64,000 bases of DNA, taken from assembly GCA_039588915.1 (NCBI GenBank), contig JBDGYV010000004.1:1-64000 (forward strand), written 5' to 3'. The stretch comes from CAMYLR01 sp039588915. Its GTDB lineage: Bacteria; Gemmatimonadota; Gemmatimonadetes; JACCXV01; JAHWKZ01. The position numbers and the translations under genes were made by a program. Positions 53,753 to 61,821 of the stretch are shown here, piece after piece. Position 1 is the stretch's first letter; each line of letters starts with the position of its first letter. The notes beneath the pieces were generated by a model. It saw only the letters and a program-made list of their open reading frames with translations. It ran no database searches and had not been told where the DNA came from.

Positions 53753-53930
53753 TCGCTGCCCAGACGTGGCTCATGATCGGCTGGCCTGCTCGTTCTCGTC
53801 CTGGTGCTTGTGGATTACGTCTACCGCACCCGATTTCCGGTTAGAATGTTAAGATGCAAGAGCTAAGTGATGGTCGAGTGACCACTGAAGCCAAGCCAAA
53901 CTCCTCAGGGTCAAATCCGGGAGATCTCGA

Positions 53931-54947
53931 ATGAACATTTTGGTTACCGGTGGGGCGGGCTTTGTCGGCTCGCACTTGTGTGAGGCGTTGGTCGAGCGTG
54001 GTGACCGAGTCGTGGCGCTGGACAATCTTGATCCGTCCTACCCGAGAGAGCGGAAGCTGCAGAACGTGATTCAGCTTCGCGACCACGTTCGCTTCGATCT
54101 CGTTGAGAGAGATCTCAACGTTCCTGAGTCGTTGGTCGAGGTCCTTGCTGGCGGGTCGTTCGACGCCGTCGTCCATTTGGCAGCCAAGGCGGGAATTCGG
54201 GCATCGATGCGTAATCCGAGCGCCTACATCGAGACAAATCTCGGGGGAACGGCGAACCTCCTCGAAGCGATGACCAGAACTGGTTGTCGCCGGCTTGTTT
54301 TCGGTTCGTCTTCGTCGGTTTACGGCAACAATCCGGGTCGGCCTTCGCGTGAGGACGACCGAGTGAAGCCAGTCTCGGTGTACGCAATGACGAAGAAGAG
54401 TGGGGAGGAGCTGTGTCGCGTCTACAATACGACGCAAGACTTCAGCGTGCTTTGTCTCCGCTTCTTCACTGTCTACGGTCCACGTCAACGACCGGAGATG
54501 GCGATCCACAAGTTCACCCGCCTACTACTCAACAACGAGCCGATACCGCTGTTCGGCGACGGTTCGATGGAGCGCGACTACACGTACGTCGACGACATCA
54601 CCAGTGGCGTCGTGTCCGCGATCGACTTTGTTACCGCGCATGGAGGATTCGAGGTCGTGAATCTTGGATCAGGGATGCCGCCGGTGACGTTGAACGAGCT
54701 CGTCGCAAGGCTGGGTTGGCTGTCCAAGATCGAGCCGAGGGTCGAGTACCACTCGGCCCCTGGGGGTGACGTCGATAGCACTTGTGCTGATATCAACAAA
54801 GCACTCGGACTGCTCAGCTACCAACCGCAGGTCGACTTTTCAGAAGGGCTTGGGCGATTCCTCGAGTGGTATCGAGTTCTCGCCGCTGCCGGCACGGCCT
54901 CTTACGGCCATCGCGCAGAGCCCGACCCAGCGACAAAGGCCTCATGA
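53931..54947 (+). CDS. NAD-dependent nucleotide-sugar epimerase
   Basis: The 338-residue protein is an extended short-chain dehydrogenase: NILVTGGAGFVGSHLCEALVE (NAD binding), HLAAKAGIRASMRNP, SSSSVYGNN with catalytic Ser, and YAMTKKSGEEL with the catalytic YxxxK. RFFTVYGPRQRPEMAIHKF and FGDGSMERDYTYVDDI point to the UDP-glucuronate/UDP-glucose 4-epimerase group. It probably supplies an epimerised UDP-sugar for surface polysaccharide, consistent with the glycosyltransferase upstream. The 178 bp before it contain no gene. Confidence 0.92.
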   Translation: MNILVTGGAGFVGSHLCEALVERGDRVVALDNLDPSYPRERKLQNVIQLRDHVRFDLVERDLNVPESLVEVLAGGSFDAVVHLAAKAGIRASMRNPSAYIETNLGGTANLLEAMTRTGCRRLVFGSSSSVYGNNPGRPSREDDRVKPVSVYAMTKKSGEELCRVYNTTQDFSVLCLRFFTVYGPRQRPEMAIHKFTRLLLNNEPIPLFGDGSMERDYTYVDDITSGVVSAIDFVTAHGGFEVVNLGSGMPPVTLNELVARLGWLSKIEPRVEYHSAPGGDVDSTCADINKALGLLSYQPQVDFSEGLGRFLEWYRVLAAAGTASYGHRAEPDPATKAS

Positions 54948-55042
54948 CTTGCCATCTGCCCCGGCACTGTAACTAGCCTCAGACTAGATTGCGGTCCGTA
55001 CTGGCGAGTCGAATCGCAAGGGCCTTCCCGGTGGTGGAGCAA

Positions 55043-55795
55043 GTGAAGTCTACAATCTGTGTTCTTGTTCTCGTGCTGGCGCTATCGGTGCTGGCATCTT
55101 GCAGGAGCGTCCGGCTAGCGGATCTCGAGACAACTCGCGCGGTCCCGCCCGGGGCTTGTGTTGTAGTGGGGTTTTTGGGCGGGATGGATGCTTGGAACGA
55201 TGCCAGCAAGGGTGCGCGGGGACTGGCGCTCGCGTTGCGAGACCGTGATGAAGGCGTGTACGCCGAGACGTTCGAGAACCGACGCATCCCTCTGGCGCTG
55301 GCCTTTGTCGATCGGGCCCTGGACGCGAACCACGATGGTGAGATCGACGCGGACGAGGTGGGGCGCGTGCGTCTCGTTGTCTACGGCCAGAGTCTCGGCG
55401 GTTGGGCAGCCGTTGAGTTTGCCCGGATGCTCGCCGCTCGACTGATTCCGATCGAGTTCCTGCTTCAGATCGACAGTGTGGGATTCTATGATGATGAAGT
55501 GCCGGCCAACGTTCGTCGGGCGGCCAATTTCTATCAGGACGACGGATGGGTAATCGCCGGTGAGAACCCTATCCGAGCGTTGGATCCGAGTCAGACCCAG
55601 GTCATCGGGAACTGGAAGTTCGACTATGACCGGCCACCAGGGTCGGCGATCGACGTCGGGGATTTGCCGTGGTGGAAAAAGGCGTTTCGTGTGGCGCATG
55701 CTCGGATGGACCGCGACCCACGGGTGTGGGCGACCGCAAGCGGCCTCATTCGGCACGCTTGCGAGCTTGGTGCAGGCGGCCGAACGAACAGCTAA
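55043..55795 (+). CDS. Alpha/beta-hydrolase-like lipoprotein with EF-hand-type loop
   Basis: From GTG 55043 the protein is 250 aa with a lipoprotein signal peptide (lipobox VLASC). A nucleophile-elbow motif VVYGQSLGGWAAVEFARML has Ser at about residue 117 in GxSxG. Twelve residues earlier sits a perfect EF-hand loop DANHDGEIDADE (94-105), which should bind Ca2+. The later Trp/Asp-rich part (WKFDYDRPPG) may hold other active-site residues, but a catalytic His is not certain. No exact family is recognised. Other possible starts are TTG 54989, GTG 55031 and GTG 55034. Confidence 0.7.
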   Translation: MKSTICVLVLVLALSVLASCRSVRLADLETTRAVPPGACVVVGFLGGMDAWNDASKGARGLALALRDRDEGVYAETFENRRIPLALAFVDRALDANHDGEIDADEVGRVRLVVYGQSLGGWAAVEFARMLAARLIPIEFLLQIDSVGFYDDEVPANVRRAANFYQDDGWVIAGENPIRALDPSQTQVIGNWKFDYDRPPGSAIDVGDLPWWKKAFRVAHARMDRDPRVWATASGLIRHACELGAGGRTNS

Positions 55796-55807
55796 GCTGG
55801 TTTCAAC

Positions 55808-56317
55808 GTGGATGCAGAACGTAGTCGAACGCTGAGCCAGGGTCTGATCGCCGGAGTGATCGGGTACGCGACGGTAGCGATCTGTTTCAGCGTGCTGAAC
55901 CTCATCGCCGGACGACACCTACTTCACACCGCAGCGGTTCTGGGACACCGGCTGCTCGGGACTCTGGATAACGGAGACGCCGTGACCATCGAGGCCGCTC
56001 CAATCTTTGTCTACAATGGTCTGCACCTGGTTCTCTTTCTGTTGGTCGGGCTAGTCGCGTCATGGGTTGTGTTCAAGCTCGAGAAGTATCCCCAGTTGTG
56101 GTATCTGGTCCTCTTTTTGGTTCTGTTCGTCTTCTTTCACACAATCGGGGTGGTGCTCGCTTTCGTCGAACCGGTGACCGGCTCTGTCCCGATGTGGACC
56201 ACTCTGTTGGTGAGTCTTGCGGCGGTGCTAATGATGGGAGGCTACCTATGGCTGGTTCACCCTCGACTTCGACAGGAAGTTGAACGCTTGGGCGACTTTG
56301 AGGACCCCTTCCCCTAG
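55808..56317 (+). CDS. Four-helix inner-membrane protein of unknown function
   Basis: This 169-residue protein has about four hydrophobic segments: one near residues 12-35, one near 67-90 (VYNGLHLVLFLLVGLVASW), one near 95-118 (WYLVLFLVLFVFFHTIGVVL) and one near 128-150. It ends with a short charged tail. No family is recognised. It begins at GTG 55808, 12 bp after the hydrolase-like lipoprotein, so the two are probably co-transcribed. It converges with the winged-helix regulator gene one base away. Confidence 0.7.
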   Translation: MDAERSRTLSQGLIAGVIGYATVAICFSVLNLIAGRHLLHTAAVLGHRLLGTLDNGDAVTIEAAPIFVYNGLHLVLFLLVGLVASWVVFKLEKYPQLWYLVLFLVLFVFFHTIGVVLAFVEPVTGSVPMWTTLLVSLAAVLMMGGYLWLVHPRLRQEVERLGDFEDPFP

Positions 56318-56318
56318 T

Positions 56319-56648
56319 TCAGTCTGGCAGATCATTCAAGACTCGTTGGATTCTGCGTTTGTAGTCTCGAAATGCCTTTCTGCCCTCAGGCGTGAGGCGA
56401 ATCATGCTATGCGGCTTCTTGCCTCGGAACTCTTTTTCGATTCGAACGTAGCCGGCTGTTTCCAGCTTTCGCAGATGAGTCGACAGATTGCCCCAGGTCA
56501 AACCGGTGAGGTGTACTAAGAACACGTAGTCTGCCCGGTTTACGACGTACAGGTAGGTCAACACCATCAGACGTGCGGGGGCGTGGACAACCTGATCGAT
56601 ATCGGCAAGCGGGTGGAGCTCCACCGAATCGGTTTTGTGCTCAGGCAT
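56319..56648 (-). CDS. Winged-helix transcriptional regulator (MarR/ArsR-like)
   Basis: The 109-residue protein has a winged helix: HAPARLMVLTYLYVV, recognition-helix region LTWGNLSTHLRKLETAGYV and wing IEKEFRGKKPHSMIRLT, followed by a C-terminal helix GRKAFRDYKRRIQRVL. It fits the small single-domain transcriptional regulators often placed in DUF/HTH_27-type groups. No effector pocket or metal site is clear. Its start overlaps the end of the membrane gene at 56641 by 8 bp, so both are expressed from the promoter at 57319-57346. The palindrome within that promoter may be its own operator. Confidence 0.88.
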   Translation of the reverse strand: MPEHKTDSVELHPLADIDQVVHAPARLMVLTYLYVVNRADYVFLVHLTGLTWGNLSTHLRKLETAGYVRIEKEFRGKKPHSMIRLTPEGRKAFRDYKRRIQRVLNDLPD

Positions 56649-57276
56649 TCTGGCCCTCGATCGGGGAGGGCATGGGGTTGCTGCGCAGGATTGAAGAGAA
56701 CTTGGTCAACCCAACCGCAATCATCACGGCCGCGGTGGTGCCGAGCGTCAGCGGCAGCCCGTGATGAGGCACGCTGCTGTGAGTGTATAGCCACTCTCCG
56801 ACAAAGGGTGACGCGGCGAACAGGGCTCCATACAAGTAGAGACGTGCGAAGCTCAAGAAGTAGGCCGCGATACCGAAAGCCATCAGCACGACAAGTGCGA
56901 ACGAGGAGGCATGGACCCACCCAGGCCAACTGACGTTGATCGCTGAGAGTATGCCGAGGATCATTGCCAACGTCATGGCCGCAAACATGATCACGTTGAA
57001 CTTTCGCAGTCTTGCCAGTCTGGGCGGTCTGAACTCAACAACCCCAACGCGGGGTGTGACGATTGTTGTCTTCAACCAACGAAGCGCGAAATACGCGATC
57101 CCGAAGACCGGCACGAGAAGAAATGAGCTCCAGAAATCGCCCAACCTCGGGCTGAGAAAGAGAGCGATCACGAAAACCAGGGTGCAAGATCCGAGCAGCA
57201 GATCCCACAGGCCGTGGTCGAGTGTCGCGCGGAACGCCCTTTGCTCGGCGTTCTCGAGACTGATGCTATCCGTCAT
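56641..57276 (-). CDS. Multi-pass membrane protein paired with a winged-helix regulator
   Basis: This 211-residue protein has about six hydrophobic segments, including WDLLLGSCTLVFVIALFLS, FNVIMFAAMTLAMILGILSA and LTLGTTAAVMIAVGL. The N-terminal 20 residues are polar and cytosolic. Proteins of this general type commonly pair with small winged-helix regulators; the function is unknown. ATG 57276 follows a GGAGG sequence on the minus strand. It is the first gene of a two-gene operon behind a near-consensus promoter. Confidence 0.8.
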   Translation of the reverse strand: MTDSISLENAEQRAFRATLDHGLWDLLLGSCTLVFVIALFLSPRLGDFWSSFLLVPVFGIAYFALRWLKTTIVTPRVGVVEFRPPRLARLRKFNVIMFAAMTLAMILGILSAINVSWPGWVHASSFALVVLMAFGIAAYFLSFARLYLYGALFAASPFVGEWLYTHSSVPHHGLPLTLGTTAAVMIAVGLTKFSSILRSNPMPSPIEGQNA

Positions 57277-57318
57277 GATGGCGCCTCCTGCACTGTGTCC
57301 AATAGAACTCTCCTAAAC

Positions 57319-57346
57319 ATTATACTCGGTATAACAGAGTTGTCAA
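57319..57346 (-). promoter_or_regulatory. Consensus sigma-70 promoter with an operator palindrome over the -10
   Basis: On the minus strand, TTGACA (57346-57341) and TATAAT (57324-57319) are both perfect hexamers with a 16-bp spacer. The 15-bp perfect palindrome TTATAC-TCG-GTATAA (plus strand 57320-57334) overlaps the -10. It drives the membrane protein and the winged-helix regulator; the regulator itself is the obvious candidate repressor. Confidence 0.8.
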
Positions 57347-57496
57347 CCCTCCGACACCTTCTCGTGCACCCTTTTGACTTCACTAGCTTCCGAGTCGCCA
57401 CCCCAAATATCTTAGGTACAGCGGACTAGGGCCAACGCCTCAAGTGGCGTGTTAAGTCCAGCTACGGCAACGCCAGGGGGCGTTAGACTGGAAGAC

Positions 57497-57850
57497 ATGA
57501 TGACGAGCATCCCCGTAATAGTTGGTGTTTTGGTGGCCGCGGTCGCGGTCGTTTATGCGTTCGTTCAGAATCATCGACAAGTGCGGGAAGGACAAGCGAT
57601 CAAGAAGTGCGTCTTGGCCAATGCGCCCGAGGCTTGGGAGGGCCTAGGGCCGTTACATCGTCGCTGGTTGTCGCCGGAAGTCGGTCTTACGGTTCTGCGG
57701 CAGAAAAAGGCGATCGACGACTCTGCGTTCGAGCAGCAGTTCGAGCAGATGCGCGAGTTTGGCCGCAAGAAGCTCCAGGCGCTGATCGCAGGGACGATCG
57801 CCATTCTGATCGTGCTCGTTGGGACGAAGTTGCTCGGCTGGAACTGGTAA
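57497..57850 (+). CDS. Small membrane protein with two hydrophobic ends
   Basis: From ATG 57497 (next Met at 57500) the protein is 117 aa. An N-terminal helix (IPVIVGVLVAAVAVVYAFV) and a C-terminal helix (LIAGTIAILIVLVGTKLLG) flank a ~70-residue soluble part with an Ala/Pro/Trp segment (ANAPEAWEGLGPLHRRWLSP) and a charged helix. No family is recognised. A 5' extension to 57449 is possible but has no membrane or homology support. It converges with NDH-2, only 6 bp apart. Confidence 0.65.
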   Translation: MMTSIPVIVGVLVAAVAVVYAFVQNHRQVREGQAIKKCVLANAPEAWEGLGPLHRRWLSPEVGLTVLRQKKAIDDSAFEQQFEQMREFGRKKLQALIAGTIAILIVLVGTKLLGWNW

Positions 57851-57856
57851 CGTCGG

Positions 57857-59128
57857 CTACGTTTGTCGGGTCGCCCCACCGGCGATATCGGGCTCGAAGA
57901 TCCGGTTCATCGCCAGCGTAAACAGAACCTGCAGCTTGTTTTGCAACCCCACCAGTTTGGCCACGTAAGCGGCTCGGTAGATGAACCACGCTGGTTTGCC
58001 GGTGATCTTGAACCCCAACAGGTCGATCAACGCGACTCCTGCACCGAGCGAGATAATCTTGCCGGCGTGGTGAGCCTGGTAGGGCTCGAGTGGTCGTCCC
58101 AGGATGTGATTCTCGATGTTGCCGGCGGCCCGGACGCCCTGGCTGATTGCGATCGGGGCGACCGGTGGGTACGGCCGGTCGCTTCGTTCGTCGACGAGCG
58201 TCGCCACATCGCCGATTGCGAAGACGTTGTCGAACCCCTCGACGCGGAGCAGTGGATCGATCACGATCGCGCCACGCTCAGTCTGTAGCCCGATCTCGGT
58301 GACCCAGCTGGCCGGCGCTGTGCCGGCCGTCCAGACTAGCGTCTCCGCGGCGATCAACACTTCACGATCGGAGTTCTTGTCTCTTGTCGTGATTGAACCA
58401 GGCGTGGCGCCCGTAATAAGGGTTTCCATCCTGACATCGATTCCGCGCTCGCGGAGCTTCGCCAACCCTTCGGCGGCGAGCTCGTCGTCCCAGCCCGGCA
58501 AGATTCGATTCCCGCCGTTGACGAGTAGGACCCGAACCGGCGGCACGCCAGGGTAGTAGGGTTTGAGCACCTCATTGGCCAGCGTCTGGATCTCGCTGGC
58601 GACCTCGACGCCGGCCGGACCTGCCCCGGCGACGACAAACGTCAGCCACTGCGCCCTCTCGCTCGTGTCTTTGATCTTTGTGGCCTGCTCCAGCGTCTCG
58701 ATAACACGGTTCCGTATCGCGCGAGCGTCGTCGACGGTCGTTAGCGGAAGAGAGTGCCGCCTGAGATCGTCATTCCCGAAGTAGCGCGGCGCAGCACCGA
58801 CGGCGATCACGAGGTAGTCATAACCGACGTCGACATCGCCAGCGTGGACGACTTGGCGCTGCAAGTCGATGTCGCGTACCTCGGCTTGGATAAAGTCGAA
58901 TCCGAAGCGCTGGCCGAGCAATCGAAGCGGATAGGTCACGTGACGATGATCGAGGGAGCCGGCGGCCACTTCGGCCAACAGCGGTGAGAAAGTGAAGTAG
59001 TTCTTCCGATCCAGGAGAGTGATCTTGGCGCCGTCGATAGCCAACTCGGAGCGACCCAAGTAGGTGGCGGCGTACACGCCGCCAAAGCCACCGCCCAGGA
59101 TCACGATTCGCGGTGTTCTTCGAGTCAT
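57857..59128 (-). CDS. ndh: Type II NADH dehydrogenase (NDH-2)
   Basis: NDH-2 oxidises NADH and reduces quinone without pumping protons. The 423-residue flavoprotein has the FAD Rossmann motif IVILGGGFGGVYAATYLG, LDRKNYFTFSPLLAEVAAG, the NADH-binding VVAGAGPAGVEVASEIQTL, and FAIGDVA near the FAD end. A C-terminal membrane-associating segment is weak. ATG 59128 is chosen; the frame runs upstream to 59242 but that region belongs to the neighbour. It overlaps the upstream membrane gene by 4 bp and is probably co-transcribed with it. Confidence 0.93.
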   Translation of the reverse strand: MTRRTPRIVILGGGFGGVYAATYLGRSELAIDGAKITLLDRKNYFTFSPLLAEVAAGSLDHRHVTYPLRLLGQRFGFDFIQAEVRDIDLQRQVVHAGDVDVGYDYLVIAVGAAPRYFGNDDLRRHSLPLTTVDDARAIRNRVIETLEQATKIKDTSERAQWLTFVVAGAGPAGVEVASEIQTLANEVLKPYYPGVPPVRVLLVNGGNRILPGWDDELAAEGLAKLRERGIDVRMETLITGATPGSITTRDKNSDREVLIAAETLVWTAGTAPASWVTEIGLQTERGAIVIDPLLRVEGFDNVFAIGDVATLVDERSDRPYPPVAPIAISQGVRAAGNIENHILGRPLEPYQAHHAGKIISLGAGVALIDLLGFKITGKPAWFIYRAAYVAKLVGLQNKLQVLFTLAMNRIFEPDIAGGATRQT

Positions 59129-59598
59129 TGCCCGAACGGCATCGAACGGCTCGGCAGGAGATCCGGGTAGTAGACGATCATCGTGCCGATCAAGGTGATG
59201 ATGCCGACAATTAAGATGCCGACGAGCTGGGTCGACAGGCACCAGACCATCGCCTGGCGGTCCTCCTGGAGGTACGATCGCTTACGGCCGCTCCAGTAAA
59301 GGAATAAGCCGTAGACGAGCAAGAGCGAGGTCGCGAGCACAGCTTTAAAGAACAGCCAACCGCCGACTGGACCGCTGAAACGAGCGATCGACCCGAAGAA
59401 CGCGTCGCGTAGGCCGGCGATCATGGAGAGCACAATGGTGACTACGCCGGCTTTGGTGTTTGCTCGGGCGAAACGATAGATCCGGTCCTCGAATACGCTG
59501 GTCGCCAAGCCGCGAAAGAGCCACGCGTACATGGCGATAAACGCCATGACGAGGAACGCGATGTGGAGGTGCACAAACAGCGGGTGAAGGATTCTCAT
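59125..59598 (-). CDS. Four-helix membrane protein (DUF2231-like)
   Basis: The 157-residue protein has four membrane segments with the start MRILHPLFVHLHIAFLVMAF, which fits DUF2231-like heme/cytochrome-b-type membrane proteins with conserved His residues in the first helix (HPLFVHLHIA). The last helices are GWLFFKAVLATSLLLVYGL and VGILIVGIITLIGTMIVYY. Its end overlaps the NDH-2 start, so it may act in electron transfer near NDH-2. It is divergent from the cupredoxin gene with only 18 bp between start codons. Confidence 0.75.
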   Translation of the reverse strand: MRILHPLFVHLHIAFLVMAFIAMYAWLFRGLATSVFEDRIYRFARANTKAGVVTIVLSMIAGLRDAFFGSIARFSGPVGGWLFFKAVLATSLLLVYGLFLYWSGRKRSYLQEDRQAMVWCLSTQLVGILIVGIITLIGTMIVYYPDLLPSRSMPFGQ

Positions 59599-59616
59599 TG
59601 CTCTCGGAGGTTGAAG

Positions 59617-60057
59617 ATGAGGCTCGACAAGAGTTCCAACGGCAAGCCGGCGCAGGTCATTCCTGCGCTGCTTCTCACGATAATCGCCGGGGCGTGCGGC
59701 TCGGAGCCGGCGCGTGAGAGCGCACCGGCAAGTGAGCCGGTCATGTCAGGCGAGCACAAGCTGGTAATCCGGATGACCGACAACATGCGCTTCGCCCCTG
59801 ATACGCCTACGATCAGCGTCGGCGATACGGTGGTCTGGGTCAACAACGGAAGGATGGAACATACGACCACCGACGTACCGGGCAAGGCGGGGGTCAACGA
59901 GCACAACATACTGCCGTCCAACGCCGACCCGTGGGATTCGGGTGAGCTGGCTCCGGGTGCGACTTTTAGGCAGGTCTTTAAGACGCCGGGTGAATACACC
60001 TACCTGTGCACGCTTCACGAGGCCGCAGGAATGGTTGCCCGCCTGAACGTGCGCTAG
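59617..60057 (+). CDS. Plastocyanin-like cupredoxin lipoprotein
   Basis: From ATG 59617 (GGAGG upstream) the 146-residue protein has a lipoprotein signal peptide (lipobox IAGACG) and a blue-copper domain. The copper ligands can be seen: His in RMEHTTTDVP, and Cys, His and Met in YLCTLHEAAGM. The segment PTISVGDTVVWVNNGRMEHT and the GATFRQVFKTPGEYTY strand match plastocyanin/azurin folds. It would carry electrons in the periplasm, possibly linked to the respiratory genes on the other strand. The frame extends upstream to 59563, inside the divergent gene. Confidence 0.9.
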   Translation: MRLDKSSNGKPAQVIPALLLTIIAGACGSEPARESAPASEPVMSGEHKLVIRMTDNMRFAPDTPTISVGDTVVWVNNGRMEHTTTDVPGKAGVNEHNILPSNADPWDSGELAPGATFRQVFKTPGEYTYLCTLHEAAGMVARLNVR

Positions 60058-60114
60058 CGTTGATCGCAACGGGTGGAAGTTTGTTGAACTCCTTTACTCA
60101 GCCAGCGAGGGAAT

Positions 60115-60545
60115 GTGAGAGCGAGTCTGTGTCTTGCGGTGTGCTTGTTCTTCGGAATAGCGATGATCCCCACCGTCCAAGCCCGGGACGAGGCAGCAGG
60201 GACGATCGCGGTCAGCTACTGGAAGTGCCCGTTTGGTGATCTGGGTGAGGCGATTCAATTGCTCAACGACGATGTGCGCTCGGTCGCCCAGAGTGTGATC
60301 GACGACGGCATGTGGATGGACTGGGGGATCCTTAGCCACGCTTGGGGGACGACTGGAACCTCTTGATCTACACCGCGGCGGCCGATCGGAATGCGTTTTT
60401 CACCGGGTGGGACGAGTACATCCGTCGTCTCGGCGAAAACGACCCCGACGGTGAATTGACCGAACGGTTTTTTGCCCTTTGCCCCGAGCACAAGGACAAC
60501 ATCTATAGCGTCGTCTCACCTGGCGGTGGTGACGACGGTATGTAG
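60115..60545 (+). pseudogene. Secreted protein of unknown function, frameshifted
   Basis: Two open frames look like one gene split by a frameshift. The first (60115-60366) has a signal peptide and continues to SHAWG; the second (60342-60545) runs on with DDWNLLIYTAAADRNAFFTG and ENDPDGELTERFFALCPEH. The break sits at a run of five G (60344-60348). One extra G would join them into a continuous ~143-residue protein. Real loss, sequencing error and a programmed shift cannot be told apart here. No family is recognised. It follows the cupredoxin gene by 57 bp. Confidence 0.6.
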
Positions 60546-60696
60546 GCGATTTCCCGACAAGCGTTTTTCCAATCAACTCGCTCGGTTGACGCAATCGAGA
60601 TATACTGGCAGGAACGACGCTTGTGATTTTGGGTACAAGGACGATAGGAACGCACTGACGGGTTTTATTCAACCGACCAAGCGGGGGTCATCACAG

Positions 60697-61131
60697 ATGG
60701 GAATCCGACGACAGTTGCTGTGGGCGATCGTGCTGCTGCTCGCATTCGGGGCGGCCACGGCATACGGGCAGGAAGCAACGAAGCCTAGCGCTGAGGCGGC
60801 AAAGCCTGCAGCAGTAAGCCACGACCTGGAAGGGCGCTCCGAGTGTCTAATGTGCCATTCCGGGGCCATGGAGGGAGTACCGGCTGCGCCCGAAGACCAC
60901 GCTGAGCGTGGCAACGACACATGCCTCTGGTGTCACGGACCTAGCGCTGCGATGCAGACCATAGCGGCACCGCAAATAAAGCACGAGCTAGAAGGCCGTG
61001 GGGATTGCGCCATGTGCCACACCAGCGGGATGGAGTCGATCCTTCAGGCACCGGCGGATCACAAGGATAGGCCGAGCGGTAGCTGCACGATGTGTCATCT
61101 GCCGATGGCAAGCGACGCCTCTGGCGAGTAA
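60697..61131 (+). CDS. Periplasmic tetraheme c-type cytochrome
   Basis: The 144-residue protein has a signal peptide ending near TAYGQ and four CxxCH heme motifs: CLMCH (50-54), CLWCH (76-80), CAMCH (104-108) and CTMCH (130-134). It is a tandem duplication of a diheme unit: each half has HxLEGRxxC, then CH, APxDH, and a second CxxCH. His42, 68, 96 and 122 are good distal ligands, giving a likely bis-His tetraheme. It would move electrons in the periplasm. Its end overlaps the methyltransferase frame. Confidence 0.9.
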   Translation: MGIRRQLLWAIVLLLAFGAATAYGQEATKPSAEAAKPAAVSHDLEGRSECLMCHSGAMEGVPAAPEDHAERGNDTCLWCHGPSAAMQTIAAPQIKHELEGRGDCAMCHTSGMESILQAPADHKDRPSGSCTMCHLPMASDASGE

Positions 61132-61798
61132 GCCCCGCATTACTCGCGACCCAGCCCCGCTGGACAAGCGCTACCTGGATGACGAGATCGTCGACCAGTA
61201 CGACACGAAGCGCTACCAAGGCGGGTTCAAAGCCGTCAAGAGCCGGGTCTGGATTCGTGTCGTCGAGAAGGCGCTCGAACACATCACCCCCGCGCGGTCG
61301 ATCATCGACATACCCTGCGGTACTGGCTACCTGACCGACGTCGTGAGCAGCGTCTTCCCGCTGACAATCGCCGCGGATGTTTCGCCGACGATGGTCCACA
61401 AAGCGTTATCCAAGATGGACGCCGTGGGGTTGGTCGCGGACCTGCAACGACTACCACTCCAGGACAGCGCCGTCGACTGTGTGCTCAACGTGCGCTTCAT
61501 GGTTCACTTCGGTCCCGAAGAGCGAACCCAGTTCTTGAGCGAAATGGCCCGCGTCAGCCGACGGTACGTGCTGGTCAACTACAATCATCGATACAACGTC
61601 AAGTATGCTCTGCGTCGAATCCGGTCAGCGTTCGGGCGGGTGGAGAGCAAGAAGGTGGCGAGGAAAGCATCGCGCCGCGAGTTGAACCGGGAAGCCAAGG
61701 CCGCCAGCCTACGCGTCGTCAAGATCTTTCGGGGCAACCCACTGCTACCCTTCATGAGCGAGCGGTGGTTGGTGCTGTTGGAAAAAGAGCGCAGCTGA
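60998..61798 (+). CDS. Class I SAM-dependent methyltransferase (start uncertain)
   Basis: The domain is clear: RSIIDIPCGTGYLTDVVSS (SAM motif I), ADVSPTMVHKAL, VADLQRLPLQDSAVDCVLNVR and VSRRYVLVNYN. GTG 60998 is the only ATG, GTG or TTG before the domain, but it overlaps the cytochrome by 134 bp and those codons are out-of-frame cytochrome sequence. Homology-like sequence begins near 61150. A CTG at 61119 or ATT at 61138 could be the true start, or the 5' end may be damaged. The C-terminal part is basic and arginine-rich. It is followed by the convergent kinase gene 23 bp later. Confidence 0.8.
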   Translation: MGIAPCATPAGWSRSFRHRRITRIGRAVAARCVICRWQATPLASKPRITRDPAPLDKRYLDDEIVDQYDTKRYQGGFKAVKSRVWIRVVEKALEHITPARSIIDIPCGTGYLTDVVSSVFPLTIAADVSPTMVHKALSKMDAVGLVADLQRLPLQDSAVDCVLNVRFMVHFGPEERTQFLSEMARVSRRYVLVNYNHRYNVKYALRRIRSAFGRVESKKVARKASRRELNREAKAASLRVVKIFRGNPLLPFMSERWLVLLEKERS

Positions 61799-61821
61799 CC
61801 GCTCTCAGGCTGAGGCGTGAC

